From positions 930,001-994,000 of the forward strand of contig NC_018025.1 of assembly GCF_000266945.1 (NCBI RefSeq): 64,000 nt of DNA. The letters run 5' to 3'. This document shows, piece by piece, positions 31,128 through 39,586 of the stretch. The translations under genes were made by a program, and so were the position numbers. Position 1 is the first letter of the stretch. Each line of letters opens with the position of its first letter. The DNA is from Desulfomonile tiedjei DSM 6799. GTDB lineage: Bacteria; Desulfobacterota; Desulfomonilia; Desulfomonilales; Desulfomonilaceae. Below the pieces are notes generated by a model. It saw only the letters and a program-made list of their open reading frames with translations, made no database searches and was not told the DNA's origin.

Positions 31128-33095
31128 ATGGAAGACAAGAGAAGCAACTGGGTCACTGACGAACAGTTGAAGAAGGTGGAAGAAGTCATCGAGAAAGAAG
31201 AGGGCGTCACGAGAAAGCCAAGCCAGTTCTGGAGTATTGTCATCACCGTCCTGGCAGTGGCCACTTCGCTCTTTGCCATCTACTGCGCGGTCGGCACTGT
31301 CACGACACAGATCCTGCGCGGAGTGCACGTCGCGCTGATTCTGACGCTGATTTTTCTCTACTACCCTGCAACAAAGGCATTCCGGTCAAAAATCACCTTG
31401 CTGGACCTTGTTCCGGCCTTCCTGGCCCTCACTTCGATCGCATACATGTTCTTTGATTTCGAAGAGTTCATCTACCGCAGCGTCACGCCGGAGCTCTGGG
31501 ACGAAGTATTCGGAATAATCCTCATTGTCGTTATCCTCGAAGCGACGAGAAGAACATCGGGCTGGATCATGCCCATCACGGTAATACTTTTTCTGGTTTA
31601 CGCATACGTCGGGCCGTCGCTTCCGGCTCCTTGGACTCACCGCGGGTATGACATAAGCCGAATTGTGGGACACATGTACATGACGCTCGAGGGCATCTTT
31701 GGCGTTCCAATCGATGTTTCTTCCACATTCATCATTATGTTCACCATTTTTGGAGCATTCCTGCAGACGTCCGGTGCCGGCAGATTCTATGTGGATTTCG
31801 CATTCACAGCCATGGGGAGGAAGCCCACAGGGGCAGGCCGGACGGTTGTTCTCGCTTCATTCTTCCTCGCGGGGGCGTCCGGGAGCGGCGTGGCCAATAC
31901 GGTCACGGTTGGGTCCGTCGCCTACCCCATGCTCCAGAAAGCGGGTTACGATAGGGAAAATGCCGGGGGATTCCTGGCTGCCGGAGGAATCGGCGCCGTA
32001 TTGACACCGCCGGTCATGGGAGCAGCCGCGTTCTTGATCGCGGAGTTTCTGAAGATTTCGTACCTTGACGTCATCAAGATGGCCTTCATTCCGGCGTGCC
32101 TCTACTACTTTGGATTGCTGCTCATGATCGAATTCGACGCGCGGAAGTTCGGCATGAAGCTCGTGGAAACGGATGAAGTGTACGATCTCAAGACGCTCAC
32201 ATGGAAATACGGATTCCACTTTCTGCCTCTGGTGACCATAATAGCCTTTCTGGTTGCCGGCTACACGCCGTCCATGGCAGTCTTCTTCGCTATCCTGACG
32301 TGCTTTTTTGCATCTTTTTGCCGCAAAGAGACCCGGTTCACTCCTGCAAAGCTCGTCCAAGCACTCAAATTCGGCAGCATCGGCGTGCTCAATGTGGCCG
32401 TGGTGTGCGCTTGTGCGGGTATCATCGTCGGAGTAGTCAGCCTCACCGGGCTTGGCCTGAAACTATCGACCATCATCATTACCTACGCAGGAGGCAATCT
32501 GATACTGACCGCTATATTCACCGGTATCTTACTGTGGATACTCGGCCTTGCGGTCCCCATCACCGCAACGTACATCATTGCGGCCGTGATCGCTGCCCCT
32601 GCTCTGACGAAGCTCGGAGTGCCCGATTACGCGGCACATATGTTCATCTTTTACTATGCGGTGCTGTCAGAGGTTTCGCCTCCTACGGCCTTGTCTCCCT
32701 TTGCGGCCGCAGCTCTTACCGGCGGAGACCCGTTCAAGACGACCATGATGGCCTGGAAGTACACTATCGTGGCTTTTATCATACCCTTCATCTTTACCGT
32801 TCATCCGTCCGGGCTGGCCTTGCTGCTGAAGGGAACCGGAAGCGTCTTCGATATGCTTTGGACGCTGGTCACCTCATTCATGGGAGTCTTTGCCATCGCT
32901 TCTGCTGCATCGGGCTGGCTGCTCACAAGAACGAGGCTTATGGAACGCGTACTCCTGGTTGCCGGTGGTCTGAGTCTCATTTATCCCTCTGCGTGGGGAG
33001 ATGTTGCAGGGCTTGCTCTCATGGGTCTCGCTCTCATTTCGCAGTTTATGGCCAGGAGAAGCCACGTGCTGGAGCCTGATTTGGAAAAAGCATAG
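31128..33095 (+). CDS. TRAP transporter fused permease (4TM/12TM)
   Basis: A 655-residue inner-membrane protein with about 16-18 hydrophobic segments, the length and layout of fused small-plus-large TRAP permeases that work with TAXI receptors. Characteristic segments include GAFLQTSGAGRFYVDFAF, FFLAGASGSGVANTVTVGSV, AAGGIGAVLTPPVMGAAAF and AVLSEVSPPTALSPFAAAAL. It imports a carboxylate using the sodium or proton gradient. A charged cytoplasmic N-terminal stretch of about 30 residues precedes the first helix. Its downstream neighbours, a CoA-transferase pair, suggest the imported acid is activated by CoA transfer (inference). Confidence 0.93.
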   Translation: MEDKRSNWVTDEQLKKVEEVIEKEEGVTRKPSQFWSIVITVLAVATSLFAIYCAVGTVTTQILRGVHVALILTLIFLYYPATKAFRSKITLLDLVPAFLALTSIAYMFFDFEEFIYRSVTPELWDEVFGIILIVVILEATRRTSGWIMPITVILFLVYAYVGPSLPAPWTHRGYDISRIVGHMYMTLEGIFGVPIDVSSTFIIMFTIFGAFLQTSGAGRFYVDFAFTAMGRKPTGAGRTVVLASFFLAGASGSGVANTVTVGSVAYPMLQKAGYDRENAGGFLAAGGIGAVLTPPVMGAAAFLIAEFLKISYLDVIKMAFIPACLYYFGLLLMIEFDARKFGMKLVETDEVYDLKTLTWKYGFHFLPLVTIIAFLVAGYTPSMAVFFAILTCFFASFCRKETRFTPAKLVQALKFGSIGVLNVAVVCACAGIIVGVVSLTGLGLKLSTIIITYAGGNLILTAIFTGILLWILGLAVPITATYIIAAVIAAPALTKLGVPDYAAHMFIFYYAVLSEVSPPTALSPFAAAALTGGDPFKTTMMAWKYTIVAFIIPFIFTVHPSGLALLLKGTGSVFDMLWTLVTSFMGVFAIASAASGWLLTRTRLMERVLLVAGGLSLIYPSAWGDVAGLALMGLALISQFMARRSHVLEPDLEKA

Positions 33096-33117
33096 AATTG
33101 ACAGTGTCTTGTGTCGC

Positions 33118-33143
33118 GGCTGTCGTCCGTTCGGGCGACAGCC
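33118..33143 (+). terminator. Hairpin after the TRAP operon
   Basis: GGCTGTCG (33118-33125) pairs with CGACAGCC (33136-33143) around an inner CCG/CGG pair. It starts 22 bp past the permease stop. There is no clear U-tract, so it may be a weak terminator or an mRNA 3' stabiliser. Confidence 0.45.
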
Positions 33144-33244
33144 TCCGTATAGCAATGAGGATTGCAGATGTGGATGGGCCGGATTGAGTCTTTCCGGTCA
33201 AGAGATTGACTCTTCTCGCTACCTTATTATCCTGGTAGTTGCAT

Positions 33245-33424
33245 TCTATGCAAATGTCAGAATTTTTGTCCGATTGCGAAAAGCGCTTCTCGAAAATTGG
33301 TGGGTGCCGGCCTCTGTGCCGGCACATTTTTCAAGGCAAATCAACTGGTTCTGCCTGGCAGGGACGCCGGGCACTACCGTTTCTTATAAAGGGTAGGTTG
33401 TTCAAAAGGTCAGAAGTTGTGTCA
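33245..33424. repeat. MITE-like palindromic element, copy G
   Basis: Related to the copies at 35375-35555 and 50766-50947, in opposite orientation. It contains GTGCCGGCCTCTGTGCCGGC near 33306 and the REP form GGCAGGGACGCCGGGC near 33357, and ends TTCAAAAGGTCAGAA. It accounts for most of the gap between the TRAP permease and CoA-transferase genes. Confidence 0.75.
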
Positions 33425-33483
33425 CCTACTGTATCTTCAAAGAATACGATAAGAACAAACGGTTGGAGAGCAGGTAATCCAAT

Positions 33484-34455
33484 ATGCCGCATGACATCGC
33501 CGGAAAACTGATGAGCGCGGAGGATGCCGTCCGGAGATTTGTTTCCGATGGAAGCCAAGTAGCTCTGGGTGGATTCACCGTCAGCCGCAATGCAATGGCC
33601 CTGGCCCGGGAAATTATCAGGCAGAAAAAGAGAAACCTCTATATTGTCTGCCACTCCCACGGTCAGTCTCTCGATCTCTTGATTGGAGCGGGGTGCGTTC
33701 GGAGACTGGAGATTGCCTACGGAGGCACAGGGCGTTTTGCACCTACGTGCATACGATTCAGAAAAGCGGTCGGCGCGGGACAGATCGAAGTCGAGGATTA
33801 CTCAAATTATCAAATGAGCCTGCGATTCCTTGCCGGAGCCATGGGACTTCCTTTCATGGCCACCAAGTCAGGGCTCGAGACGGACCTCGTCAAGGTGGAA
33901 GGATTTGCCGCGGAGGTCAGGGGCACGGGAAAAGTGCCTTCAAAGAAACTCACGGTCATGAGGAATCCGTTCAACGGCGAGGAGGACAAAGTCGTGCTGT
34001 TGCCGGCGCTGAATCCTGATGTTGCATTGATTCATGCCCAGTACGTGGGCGAGGATGGCACCGTACGGATGAAAGGTCTGACCTTCGCCGATCTGGAGCA
34101 GGCCCGATCTGCGGATCACGTGATCGTAACATGCGAGGAAATTGTTCCACGCTCTTTCATCCGAGACGATCCCGACCAGAATTCACTTCCTTCTTTTCTG
34201 GTAGACGCAGTAGTGAAGGCACCGTTCGGAGCCCACCCAACGGCGTGTTACTCTTTTTATGATTACGATCCCCAGCATCTCAATCTCTACAAGGATGTTG
34301 CAGCGCGTGACGACCTGTTTAGCGAATATCTGGACGAGTGGGTCTACAGCGTGCCCAATGAAGAAGCGTATTTAGAAAAAGTCGGCGTTGCGAATCTCAT
34401 GAAAATCAAAGCCAATCCTGCAATTGGCTATGCTCCGGGACTGGACAGGCGGTAA
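33484..34455 (+). CDS. CoA-transferase subunit A (glutaconate CoA-transferase-like)
   Basis: A 323-residue protein of the family I CoA-transferases, alpha-type subunit. The N-terminal KLMSAEDAVRRFVSDGSQVALGGF is the usual CoA-binding glycine-rich start, and ALNPDVALIHAQYVGEDG is a typical later strand. Pairs with the beta-type subunit 12 bp downstream. The dimer would move CoA between an acyl-CoA donor and a free acid, giving ATP-independent activation of a carboxylate. Substrate unknown; the adjacent TRAP system may import it. Similar pairs encoded near aromatic pathways act on dicarboxylic or aromatic acids. Confidence 0.88.
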   Translation: MPHDIAGKLMSAEDAVRRFVSDGSQVALGGFTVSRNAMALAREIIRQKKRNLYIVCHSHGQSLDLLIGAGCVRRLEIAYGGTGRFAPTCIRFRKAVGAGQIEVEDYSNYQMSLRFLAGAMGLPFMATKSGLETDLVKVEGFAAEVRGTGKVPSKKLTVMRNPFNGEEDKVVLLPALNPDVALIHAQYVGEDGTVRMKGLTFADLEQARSADHVIVTCEEIVPRSFIRDDPDQNSLPSFLVDAVVKAPFGAHPTACYSFYDYDPQHLNLYKDVAARDDLFSEYLDEWVYSVPNEEAYLEKVGVANLMKIKANPAIGYAPGLDRR

Positions 34456-34467
34456 GGAAGATCGAAA

Positions 34468-35238
34468 ATGAAAGCATATAGCCCTCGGGAAATGATGGCC
34501 ACGAGCGCGGGAAGAATGATCGGCAACGGCGACGTGGTGTTTGCCGGCACAGGCATTTCCATGCTTGCCGCTACGGTGGCAAAACGAATTCATGCCCCGG
34601 ACGCAGTGGTTTTTTTTGAGACCGGCGGGATAGATCCTTCGCTCGAGGAGTTACCCCTGGCGGTTGCAGATCCTCGCGTCATGTCCGGCGCTGCCATGAA
34701 TGCCGGGCTGATCGAGGCCTTCTCTCTTCTGGGCCACCGGCGACTGCATACTATAGCGTTTTTGGGAGCAGCGCAGATCGATCGTTTTGGAAATCTGAAC
34801 TCCACGGTGCTGGGAGATTACCGCAATCCGCGAACCAGGTTTCCCGGGAGCGGGGGAGCCTGTGATGCCGCATCGCTCGCCTGGGGCGTAATTGTTTTCA
34901 TGCAGCACGATAAGCGGCGCTTCGTGGAGAAGTTAGACTATCTCACCAGTCCCGGCTGGCTTTCCGGAGACGATTCTCGGAGGCAAGCGGGGTTTTCCCG
35001 CGGCGGTCCCATAGCCGTGGTTACCAATCTCGGCATTATGCGTTTTGATGACACCTCCCGGGCCATGTACCTTTCGGAAGTCTATCCCGGAGTGGAGGTT
35101 CAAGAGGTTGTCGTAAGTACAGGATTTGAGATGGATGTTTCCCGCGTCCGGGAAGCCGATCCCCCCACGGAGGAGGAACTGAGAATCCTCCGAGAAGAAG
35201 TGGACCCGCAGCGGTTGATCCTGGGCCCTCCTGCGTAA
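34468..35238 (+). CDS. CoA-transferase subunit B (glutaconate CoA-transferase-like)
   Basis: A 256-residue beta-type subunit. Recognised from MMATSAGRMIGNGDVVFAGTG at the start, FFETGGIDPSLEELPLAVAD in the middle, and the FPGSGGACDAASLA segment. Family I enzymes form a glutamyl-CoA intermediate on the beta subunit; a candidate Glu is in FFETGG. Together with the preceding gene it makes a complete enzyme. It is followed by two hairpins that probably end the transcript. Confidence 0.88.
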   Translation: MKAYSPREMMATSAGRMIGNGDVVFAGTGISMLAATVAKRIHAPDAVVFFETGGIDPSLEELPLAVADPRVMSGAAMNAGLIEAFSLLGHRRLHTIAFLGAAQIDRFGNLNSTVLGDYRNPRTRFPGSGGACDAASLAWGVIVFMQHDKRRFVEKLDYLTSPGWLSGDDSRRQAGFSRGGPIAVVTNLGIMRFDDTSRAMYLSEVYPGVEVQEVVVSTGFEMDVSRVREADPPTEEELRILREEVDPQRLILGPPA

Positions 35239-35269
35239 TACCAATATGGCTTTCAAAGCAAGTAATATC

Positions 35270-35298
35270 CGGGAGCCTTTTTGTAAAAAGGGTTCCCG
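35270..35298 (+). terminator. Terminator hairpin after the CoA-transferase operon
   Basis: CGGGAGCCTTTTT and AAAAAGGGTTCCCG pair with one mismatch around a 2-nt loop, beginning 32 bp after the stop codon. Confidence 0.6.
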
Positions 35299-35322
35299 AA
35301 CCCTCCAAAAGACTTTTAGCAC

Positions 35323-35371
35323 TCGCCCAAGCCCATAGTTTTTCTATTAGAAAAATCATAGTCTTGGGCGA
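35323..35371. terminator. Long bidirectional hairpin
   Basis: TCGCCCAAG (35323-35331) pairs with CTTGGGCGA (35363-35371), and inside it TTTTTCT pairs with AGAAAAA. The A/T-rich inner arms allow termination in either direction, between the CoA-transferase operon and the convergent LysR gene. Confidence 0.55.
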
Positions 35372-35374
35372 ATA

Positions 35375-35555
35375 TTATGGCAGATGACATAGTTTCTGAC
35401 CTTTTGAACACATTGTCCTTTAAAAGAACGGTAGGGGCCGGCGTCCCTGCCGGCCCGAACCAGTTGATTCTTATTTGAAAAATGTGCCGGCACGGAGGCA
35501 CGGCACCTACCAATTGCGAAGAAGTGCTTTTCGCATTGGATGCTGTTTTATACAC
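35375..35555. repeat. MITE-like palindromic element, copy H
   Basis: About 180 bp closely matching 50766-50947: TTCTGACCTTTTGAACACATTG, GGTAGGGGCCGGCGTCCCTG, AAAATGTGCCGGCACGGAGG, CACCTACCAATTGCGAAGAA, and a TTTTATACAC end. Carries the same REP doublet as the region around the RAYT gene. Confidence 0.8.
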
Positions 35556-35668
35556 TTCCCATGAAAGGTCTTGGGAAGGAGCTGGCCCCGCCAGACTCGG
35601 GGTTACAAGAAGGATTTCCCAGAGGTTCGCTCTTCTTGGATTACGCGCGCAGCCACTGTGGGAACGGA

Positions 35669-36565
35669 CTAAACGGAATTCGACTGCTGAAATTTTCGAG
35701 CTACCTTGATGAAGTATCTGATAGGAATAGTTAGCGGTTCTCCACGCAAAGTGACAATATCGGACTGAAATGTAATAGGACCTTCGACGAGGTTAATTTG
35801 TTTGAGAATGCCTTCAGATAATTCCCTTCGAACCTCTTGAGCCAGGATAAACGAAATTCCCATGTTTCGTTCAATGTACCCCAGTATGAAACTGAGATTT
35901 TCGGATTCCGCAACGACTGACAGCTTGACTCCCGATTGATTGAGTCTCTTTAAGATGACTTCCCGCGAACCTGATCCTGGTTCCCTGATAATGAGTGCCT
36001 CGTTTGTCAGATCCTTTAGCGACACCTCGGTTCGCTGGGCCAGAGGATGATCGGGCCGAGCCACCAGTATGAATTTGGCTCTTGCAAACGGAATGGGACG
36101 CATGGTTGAATCGTAAGTGCTATTCGCCACAATGACGAGATCTTCCTTGCGTCTACGCAGGCGAGTTAAAAGCTCTGCAGAATTGCCTTCGCTCAAAATC
36201 ACCTGCACGCCGGGAAATTTGCTCTGGAATTGTGAAAGAACATCAGGCATGAGCGTGAAAGCGTAACCCTTTGTTGTTCCTACTCTGAGGCGTTCCGCCT
36301 GTCCCTTTTGTGCCTGTTCCAGCAAAGAACTTATCTGGGCAACTCTGCTGAAAATTCGTTTTGTAAGTAAGAAGATGGCTTCGCCGGTGTCAGTAAGCCG
36401 GTATGTGGTGCCATCGCGGTAGAAGAGTTTGACTCCGCAATCCTCTTCAAAGCCGTGCAAGTGCTGGGATATCGCAGGCTGGGACACTCTGAGATGAGCG
36501 GCAGTACGGGACATACTGCCGGAAAGGCAGAAATAGTGAAATATTTCGAGCTGCTTGAGATTCAT
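35669..36565 (-). CDS. LysR-family transcriptional regulator
   Basis: A 298-residue regulator with an N-terminal winged HTH (MNLKQLEIFHYFCLSGSMSR followed by TAAHLRVSQPAISQHLHGFE) and a C-terminal effector-binding domain with RVGTTKGYAFTLMPDVLSQF. The start has a GAGAGGAAAC site. It is divergent from the ubiX-pps-ubiD operon, the classic arrangement for a LysR protein controlling its neighbour, with a T-N11-A palindrome in the shared gap. Likely effector: an aromatic substrate or intermediate of that pathway (inference). Confidence 0.93.
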   Translation of the reverse strand: MNLKQLEIFHYFCLSGSMSRTAAHLRVSQPAISQHLHGFEEDCGVKLFYRDGTTYRLTDTGEAIFLLTKRIFSRVAQISSLLEQAQKGQAERLRVGTTKGYAFTLMPDVLSQFQSKFPGVQVILSEGNSAELLTRLRRRKEDLVIVANSTYDSTMRPIPFARAKFILVARPDHPLAQRTEVSLKDLTNEALIIREPGSGSREVILKRLNQSGVKLSVVAESENLSFILGYIERNMGISFILAQEVRRELSEGILKQINLVEGPITFQSDIVTLRGEPLTIPIRYFIKVARKFQQSNSV

Positions 36566-36600
36566 GTTTCCTCTCGAACAAGCAATATATAGTATACATC

Positions 36601-36625
36601 ATAAGAAAATCTTATAAAAGTATAA
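36601..36625. promoter_or_regulatory. LysR operator (T-N11-A palindromes)
   Basis: ATAAGA-AAA-TCTTAT (36601-36615) is a perfect dyad fitting the LysR T-N11-A rule. An overlapping second dyad, TTATA-AAAG-TATAA, lies at 36612-36625. The first is centred at about -65 relative to the start predicted from the promoter at 36638, the usual activating position, and is 36 bp upstream of the lysR start, fitting autorepression. Confidence 0.6.
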
Positions 36626-36637
36626 CTTTTTTCTGGG

Positions 36638-36666
36638 TTGACTTCCTTGTCTTAGACGTTGAGAAT
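36638..36666 (+). promoter_or_regulatory. Candidate sigma-70 promoter of the ubiX-pps-ubiD operon
   Basis: TTGACT (36638-36643), a 17-bp spacer, and GAGAAT (36661-36666). The -35 is good and the -10 is weak, as expected for a LysR-activated promoter. It implies a leader of about 320 nt before the GTG start at 36997; nothing else is recognised in that leader. Confidence 0.45.
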
Positions 36667-36996
36667 AATCTCTTAAAGACACGGTTTTTCTCGTGGGCTT
36701 TGGATGGTTCTATTTTCCACTATCTTCACAATCTGACTTCAAAAAAACGCGAGCGTGCAGATCCAACTTTCGGACCGTAAGAGGATCATCAGTATCGGGG
36801 CAAATAAGATGCCAAAAAGCCGATAGATGCTGCAGTACAAAAGCGGATAAGTATCCAACTAACAGCGGACGCATACAGGTAATTTAAAGACAAGTCTATG
36901 TAAGGGGATCCGGATGTGGTCCCTATTTAACTTTCGCCTCGCACCGGCGGACTAAGGTGACGTCGTGTACTTTGAGCCGGGTAAAGAGATGAGCCT

Positions 36997-37560
36997 GTGA
37001 AACGCGTTATTGTGGGAATCAGCGGAGCGAGCGGCACTATCTATGGCGTGCGACTGCTGCAGGTGCTGAAAGAAATTCAGGACATTGAGACGCATCTTAT
37101 TCTTACTCGTGGTGCAAAAGTTGCCATGGAACATGAGACCTCATTCAGACCTGAAGAATTGGAAGCCTTTGCGGACCATGTGCACTCACCGGAAAACCTT
37201 GCCTCCTCCATTTCTAGTGGATCCTTTCTCACCGAAGGTATGATCGTTGCCCCGTGTTCCATGAAAAGCCTTTCCATGATCGCAAACTCATTCAACGACA
37301 ATCTGCTCGTTCGCGCGGCTGACGTGATTCTCAAGGAGCGTAGAAAATTAGTTCTTATTCCGCGGGAGACTCCCTTACACCTCGGACATCTCCGCCATAT
37401 GATTGCGATTACTGAAATGGGCGGTATCATCCTCCCACCGGTTCCTTCCTTCTATCATAAGCCGCGAACTATACATGACATTGTCGATCAAACCATAGGA
37501 AAAGCTCTCGACCAACTCGGCATTTCGCATGATCTGTTTCAACGATGGGCAGGGAGATGA
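36997..37560 (+). CDS. ubiX: UbiX-like flavin prenyltransferase
   Basis: A 187-residue flavoprotein that joins a dimethylallyl group to FMN to make prenyl-FMN, the cofactor of UbiD decarboxylases/carboxylases. Motifs: VGISGASGTIYGVRLLQVL at the N terminus, APCSMKSLSMIANSFNDNL, and the C-terminal IPRETPLHLGHLRHM. Length is normal. The start is GTG at 36997. First gene of the operon that also encodes its UbiD client (40792), so the cofactor supply and user are co-expressed. Cytoplasmic; usually a dodecamer. Confidence 0.93.
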   Translation: MKRVIVGISGASGTIYGVRLLQVLKEIQDIETHLILTRGAKVAMEHETSFRPEELEAFADHVHSPENLASSISSGSFLTEGMIVAPCSMKSLSMIANSFNDNLLVRAADVILKERRKLVLIPRETPLHLGHLRHMIAITEMGGIILPPVPSFYHKPRTIHDIVDQTIGKALDQLGISHDLFQRWAGR

Positions 37561-37728
37561 ATAAAGAACAAAAGTTCGGAGATTTTTGACATCGGGAGCT
37601 TTGATCGGCATCGGAGCCGGATAAGTTCGGAGCGAACTGAAACATCGACAGTTCAGGTTTAGGAAGGGGACAACGGTCGTCCCGCTTTGGAGGGACGCGA
37701 ACCAAAACCGAATAGGAGGTGGAGAGAC

Positions 37729-39564
37729 ATGGCCGAAATGAAGTTTCCCGATCCGCATAAGGCGGAAATCATTCCAGGAACTGAAGGCTGGGAACGCATG
37801 TATCCTTATCATTATCAGTTCTCGGAAGACGACCCTGAACGTGCACAGTACGAAAAGAGCATGTTCTGGTTCTACGACGGGCTTCACTACCCCGAACCGA
37901 TGTACCCCTTTGATATTATTTGGGATGAAGCGTGGTTTCTTGCGCTATCGCAGTTCAACACAAGAATCTTCATTGTGCCTCCGGCCATGGGCATAGATCA
38001 CCGTATCCATAATGGCTACATCTATATCACTCCACTTCCAGTTTCAGATCCTGAAGAAATTCCTAAACGTGTAGAGCTCTTTATGAAAAGAGCAGGATAC
38101 TACTATCAGAATTGGGACAAGCTCCACGATCAATGGGAAGACAAAATGCGCTCCGTGATCAAAAAACTTGCGGAGCTAAAGATTCCGACCCTCCCTGAAA
38201 TGGAAGATGAATCGGTTGTCACGGAAGGGCTTGGTGTTTCCACTGGTTACAAACTCCTTAAGGCCTACGATGAACTGATCGATCTCGGTATTCTCACCTG
38301 GCAGTATCATTTTGAATTCCTCAACCTCGGATACGCGGCATACGTCGTTTTTGTGGATTTTTGTCAGAAAGCATTTCCGGACATCCCGCTTCAGAAGATT
38401 ACTCAGATGGTAGGCGGTATAGACGTCATCATCTACCAGCCGGACGAAGAATTGAAAAAGCTTGCAAAACTCTCGCTCGATCTGGGCGTTGACGAGATCG
38501 TGATGAGCGGCAATGGCGCCCAGTCGGTATTTGACAAGATGGATGCCACGGAAAACGGCAAGAAATGGATGCAAGCTTTCGAAAAGGCCAGAGAGCCCTG
38601 GTTCCATGTGTCTACCGGAACCGGTTGGTATCACCATGACTCATCCTGGAATGACGATCTCGATATCCCGATTTCGGCAATGCGGATTTACATCGAGAAA
38701 CTGCGTAGAGGAGAAAACATAGAACGACCGACAGCCGATGTGCGAGATGAAAGCAATAAACTCGTGAGCGAATACCGAGCTCTTTTGAGGACTGATGAAG
38801 ATAGACAGACCTACGATCAACTCCTTGGAACCGCGAAGACGGTGTTTCCCTATGTGGAAAACCATCTCTTCTACGTAGAGCATTGGTTCCATAGTCTTTT
38901 CTGGAACAAAATCAGAGAAGTATCTCGTATTCTGGTTGAATATAAGTTTTTTGATGATGTTGAAGACATCTGGTACATGAAGCGTTCTGAAATCAAGGAC
39001 GCCCTTTGGGATGTCGTTACCTCCTGGGCCACGGGCTCTAAGCCGCGGGGGCCTCTCGTATGGCCGAAGGAGATAGCGTGGCGCAAGGATGTCATGGACA
39101 AATTCCGTCAATGGATCCCGCCGGATGCTATGGGTACTGTCCCTGAAAGCATTAATGAGCCGTTCACGATTGTCCTCTGGGGAATCACCTCGGACTCCAT
39201 GACCAATTGGGCGAAACTCAAGGCAGTTGCAAGCGGAGATGTAAGCAAAATAATCGGATTCCCCGGCTCACCGGGAATTGTGGAAGGCACGGTTCGAGTC
39301 TGCCGTTCCGTCAAAGAAATAGGCGAGCTCAAGGACGGGGAGATCCTCGTTGCTCCCACGACATCACCCAGTTGGGCACCTGCTTTCCAGAAGATTAAGG
39401 CTGCTATAACCGATGTTGGCGGAGTTATGTGTCACGCAGCCATCGTCTGTCGAGAATACGGCCTACCCGCAATAGTAGGCACCGGCTCGGCGACATCCAT
39501 TCTCAAAACAGGTCAACGAGTCAAAATGGACGGCGCGACAGGGGAAATTAACATAATCTCATGA
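37729..39564 (+). CDS. ppsA: Phenylphosphate synthase subunit 1-like (PEP-synthase phosphohistidine domain)
   Basis: 611 residues (about 70 kDa) from the ATG at 37729, which has an AGGAGG site; a longer in-frame start at 37687 lacks one. The C terminus is a PEP-utilising mobile domain, with the swivelling His in GGVMCHAAIVCREYGLPAIVG. With this start the His is residue 569, the number I recall for the phosphorylated His of Thauera aromatica phenylphosphate synthase protein 1, and the size also agrees. In that enzyme the subunit accepts phosphate from ATP via subunit 2 and passes it to phenol. Followed 22 bp later by the subunit-2-like gene; a CBS-type third subunit candidate is at 45242. Other phenolic substrates are possible. 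Confidence 0.85.
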   Translation: MAEMKFPDPHKAEIIPGTEGWERMYPYHYQFSEDDPERAQYEKSMFWFYDGLHYPEPMYPFDIIWDEAWFLALSQFNTRIFIVPPAMGIDHRIHNGYIYITPLPVSDPEEIPKRVELFMKRAGYYYQNWDKLHDQWEDKMRSVIKKLAELKIPTLPEMEDESVVTEGLGVSTGYKLLKAYDELIDLGILTWQYHFEFLNLGYAAYVVFVDFCQKAFPDIPLQKITQMVGGIDVIIYQPDEELKKLAKLSLDLGVDEIVMSGNGAQSVFDKMDATENGKKWMQAFEKAREPWFHVSTGTGWYHHDSSWNDDLDIPISAMRIYIEKLRRGENIERPTADVRDESNKLVSEYRALLRTDEDRQTYDQLLGTAKTVFPYVENHLFYVEHWFHSLFWNKIREVSRILVEYKFFDDVEDIWYMKRSEIKDALWDVVTSWATGSKPRGPLVWPKEIAWRKDVMDKFRQWIPPDAMGTVPESINEPFTIVLWGITSDSMTNWAKLKAVASGDVSKIIGFPGSPGIVEGTVRVCRSVKEIGELKDGEILVAPTTSPSWAPAFQKIKAAITDVGGVMCHAAIVCREYGLPAIVGTGSATSILKTGQRVKMDGATGEINIIS

Positions 39565-39586
39565 TTCGTGTGGCGGAGGATCTGCA

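Noticed and set aside
35482-35734. Short frames between the repeat and the LysR gene
   Set aside because: They overlap the repeat element and the LysR 3' end, and show no ribosome site or domain.
36693-36887. 64-codon frame in the lysR-ubiX gap
   Set aside because: Cys/Ser/Arg-rich random-like composition within the presumed 5' leader, with no ribosome site.
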